Part shown: positions 15,358 through 16,478 of the stretch, piece by piece
Layout of the letters: each line of letters starts with the position of its first letter
Position numbering within the stretch: the stretch's first letter is position 1
NCBI GenBank assembly: GCA_031283025.1
Contig: JAITCP010000187.1
Coordinates: forward strand, 1-16,478
Direction of reading: 5' to 3'
Source: Spirochaetaceae bacterium
GTDB taxonomy: Bacteria > Spirochaetota > Spirochaetia > Treponematales > Breznakiellaceae
Length of the DNA stretch: 16,478 bases
Translations under genes and position numbers: made by a program
The notes under the pieces: model-generated
The model's database searches: none
What the model was told of the DNA's origin: nothing
What the model saw: only the letters and a program-made list of their open reading frames with translations

Positions 15358-16356
15358 GTGGACAGAAAAATTTCCCTGACCGGCATTAAACCCACGGGTA
15401 ACCTTCATATAGGCAATTACTTTGGGGCGATTAAGCCGGCGCTTGAGTTGTCAAAAACCTACGATGCCCGGTATTTTATTGCCGATTACCATGCTCTTAA
15501 TTCCATGAAGGAACCGGCAGGGCTTCACGCTTCCATTCGGGAAGTTGCCGCCGGCTGGCTGGCGGGGGGATTGGACCCGGAGCGGGTGATCTTTTACCGC
15601 CAGTCTTCCATCCCGGAAGTGTTCGAGCTTACAACGATGATTATGGCCTTTACCGCCAAGGGCCTTATGAACCGTGCCCACGCCTACAAAGCCAGTGTAG
15701 CGGAAAATAACGAAAAAGGGGACGATCCCGATGCGGGGATCAACATGGGGCTTTTTACGTATCCCGTACTGATGGCGGCGGACATCATTCTTTTTGATTC
15801 CGACGTGGTTCCCGTGGGGAAGGATCAGGTTCAGCATATCGAAATGGCTCAGGATATTGCCCAGGCGGTAAACGCCAACTATAAACAGCAAGTCCTTAAG
15901 GTACCCCAGGCGGTTACAAGTGAAGACACGGCGGTGGTTCCGGGCCTGGATGGCCGCAAGATGAGCAAAAGTTACGGCAATACTGTCCCCCTGTTTGCGC
16001 CGGAAAACCAGCTCCATAAGTGCATTATGCGGATTGTTACCAATTCCCAGGGGGTGGAGGCGCCCAAAGACCCCGATTCCAGCCAGATTTTTTTGTTGTA
16101 TAGGCTCTTTGCCTCGCAGGAAGAGCAGGCCGCCCTGGCCGCCCGGTACCGCGCCGGGGGTATGGGCTGGGGCGAAGCCAAAGAGGAGCTGTTCCGGGTG
16201 GTAAACCGGGAACTGGGCCCCATACGGGAGCGCTTTAACGCGATTATTTCCGACCCGGAAGGGCTTGACCGCATACTTGCAGCCGGGGCAGAAAAAGCCC
16301 GGCCCATAGCGGCAGGGGTGGTAAAACGCTTCCGCAAGGCAGCGGGGATAGATTAG
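15358..16356 (+). CDS. trpS: Tryptophanyl-tRNA synthetase
   Basis: This 332-residue class I aminoacyl-tRNA synthetase charges tRNA-Trp with tryptophan in the cytoplasm. The HIGH-type signature is NLHIGN at residues 15-20, after the family opening LTGIKPTG. The KMSKS loop is at residues 201-205 in GRKMSKSYGN. The DQVQHIEMAQDIA segment in the middle is the usual tryptophan/ATP pocket region. Length matches bacterial TrpS. The start is GTG, with no Shine-Dalgarno sequence in the preceding 20 bases and no better in-frame start upstream. The gene stands 75 bases after the acylation cassette and appears to have its own promoter. It is a housekeeping gene unrelated to its neighbours. Confidence 0.96.
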   Translation: MDRKISLTGIKPTGNLHIGNYFGAIKPALELSKTYDARYFIADYHALNSMKEPAGLHASIREVAAGWLAGGLDPERVIFYRQSSIPEVFELTTMIMAFTAKGLMNRAHAYKASVAENNEKGDDPDAGINMGLFTYPVLMAADIILFDSDVVPVGKDQVQHIEMAQDIAQAVNANYKQQVLKVPQAVTSEDTAVVPGLDGRKMSKSYGNTVPLFAPENQLHKCIMRIVTNSQGVEAPKDPDSSQIFLLYRLFASQEEQAALAARYRAGGMGWGEAKEELFRVVNRELGPIRERFNAIISDPEGLDRILAAGAEKARPIAAGVVKRFRKAAGID

Positions 16357-16387
16357 GCACAGGGCAACGTCATTTAAAATAAAAAAG

Positions 16388-16396
16388 TGATATAAT
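16388..16396 (+). promoter_or_regulatory. Extended -10 promoter for the last gene
   Basis: TGATATAAT is a perfect extended -10 element (TG, one base, TATAAT). The -35 region about 17 bases upstream (near 16368-16373) is poor. The expected transcript would start near 16403, leaving a short leader with the GGGAGGGG site at 16407-16414. Confidence 0.5.
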
Positions 16397-16418
16397 GGAG
16401 TACCTTGGGAGGGGAAAC

Positions 16419-16478
16419 GTGAAAATCTCTGACAATGAAGTGATCGGGCTTGAGAAAAGCCTGGACGGAATAAAGGAC
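16419..16478 (+). CDS. Start of an unidentified gene, cut by the window end
   Basis: A GTG start at 16419 opens a frame of 20 codons that runs to the window end without a stop. The visible N-terminus, MKISDNEVIGLEKSLDGIKD, is charged and has no signal peptide, so a cytoplasmic protein is likely. A strong purine-rich site (GGGAGGGG at 16407-16414) lies four bases before the start and an extended -10 promoter lies further upstream. Too little is present to assign a family. Confidence 0.55.
   Translation, partial: MKISDNEVIGLEKSLDGIKD

Noticed and set aside
15451..16017. A 188-codon open frame on the minus strand
   Set aside because: It is entirely antisense to trpS, which has intact HIGH and KMSKS motifs.

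Overview
All supported genes in this window lie on the plus strand. The organism looks like a spirochaete, most plausibly a host-associated, termite-gut-type Treponema relative. The evidence is several lipoproteins with spirochaete-style lipoboxes, InlB/Flg_new-type repeats inside surface proteins, a beta-barrel ending in Phe, and moderate G+C. This placement is an inference from gene style, not from a marker gene. No mobile elements, CRISPR arrays, tRNAs or rRNAs were seen.

Region 1 (about 1-10560) holds four consecutive genes for the cell envelope: a 1400-residue repeat lipoprotein, a CE15 (glucuronoyl esterase-like) lipoprotein, an outer-membrane beta-barrel protein, and a lipoprotein with two InlB-like repeats followed by a TPR. 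The spacing is 14 to about 80 bases, and the larger gaps carry strong stem-loops without U-tracts. Together they look like a surface module for binding and processing plant cell-wall glycans. It is loosely analogous to a polysaccharide-utilisation locus, but without TonB-dependent SusC.

Region 2 (about 10561-15282) begins after another hairpin. It encodes a small lipoprotein, a complete acyl-CoA synthetase-type AMP ligase, an AlgI-like MBOAT membrane acyltransferase, and an AlgX/AlgJ/DHHW-like SGNH protein. The likely job is activating an acyl group in the cytoplasm, moving it across the inner membrane, and transferring it to an envelope glycan. The logic resembles dlt and alginate O-acetylation systems, but the component set matches neither.

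Region 3 (15283-16478) holds trpS and the start of an unidentified gene. trpS has no Shine-Dalgarno sequence, and a good promoter ends six bases before its GTG start, so its mRNA may be leaderless. The next gene has an extended -10 promoter and a strong ribosome binding site, and runs off the window.

The points most worth checking are the altered catalytic residues in the CE15 protein and in the DHHW protein, the ligase-MBOAT-DHHW cassette, the multi-repeat surface lipoprotein, and the apparently leaderless trpS.
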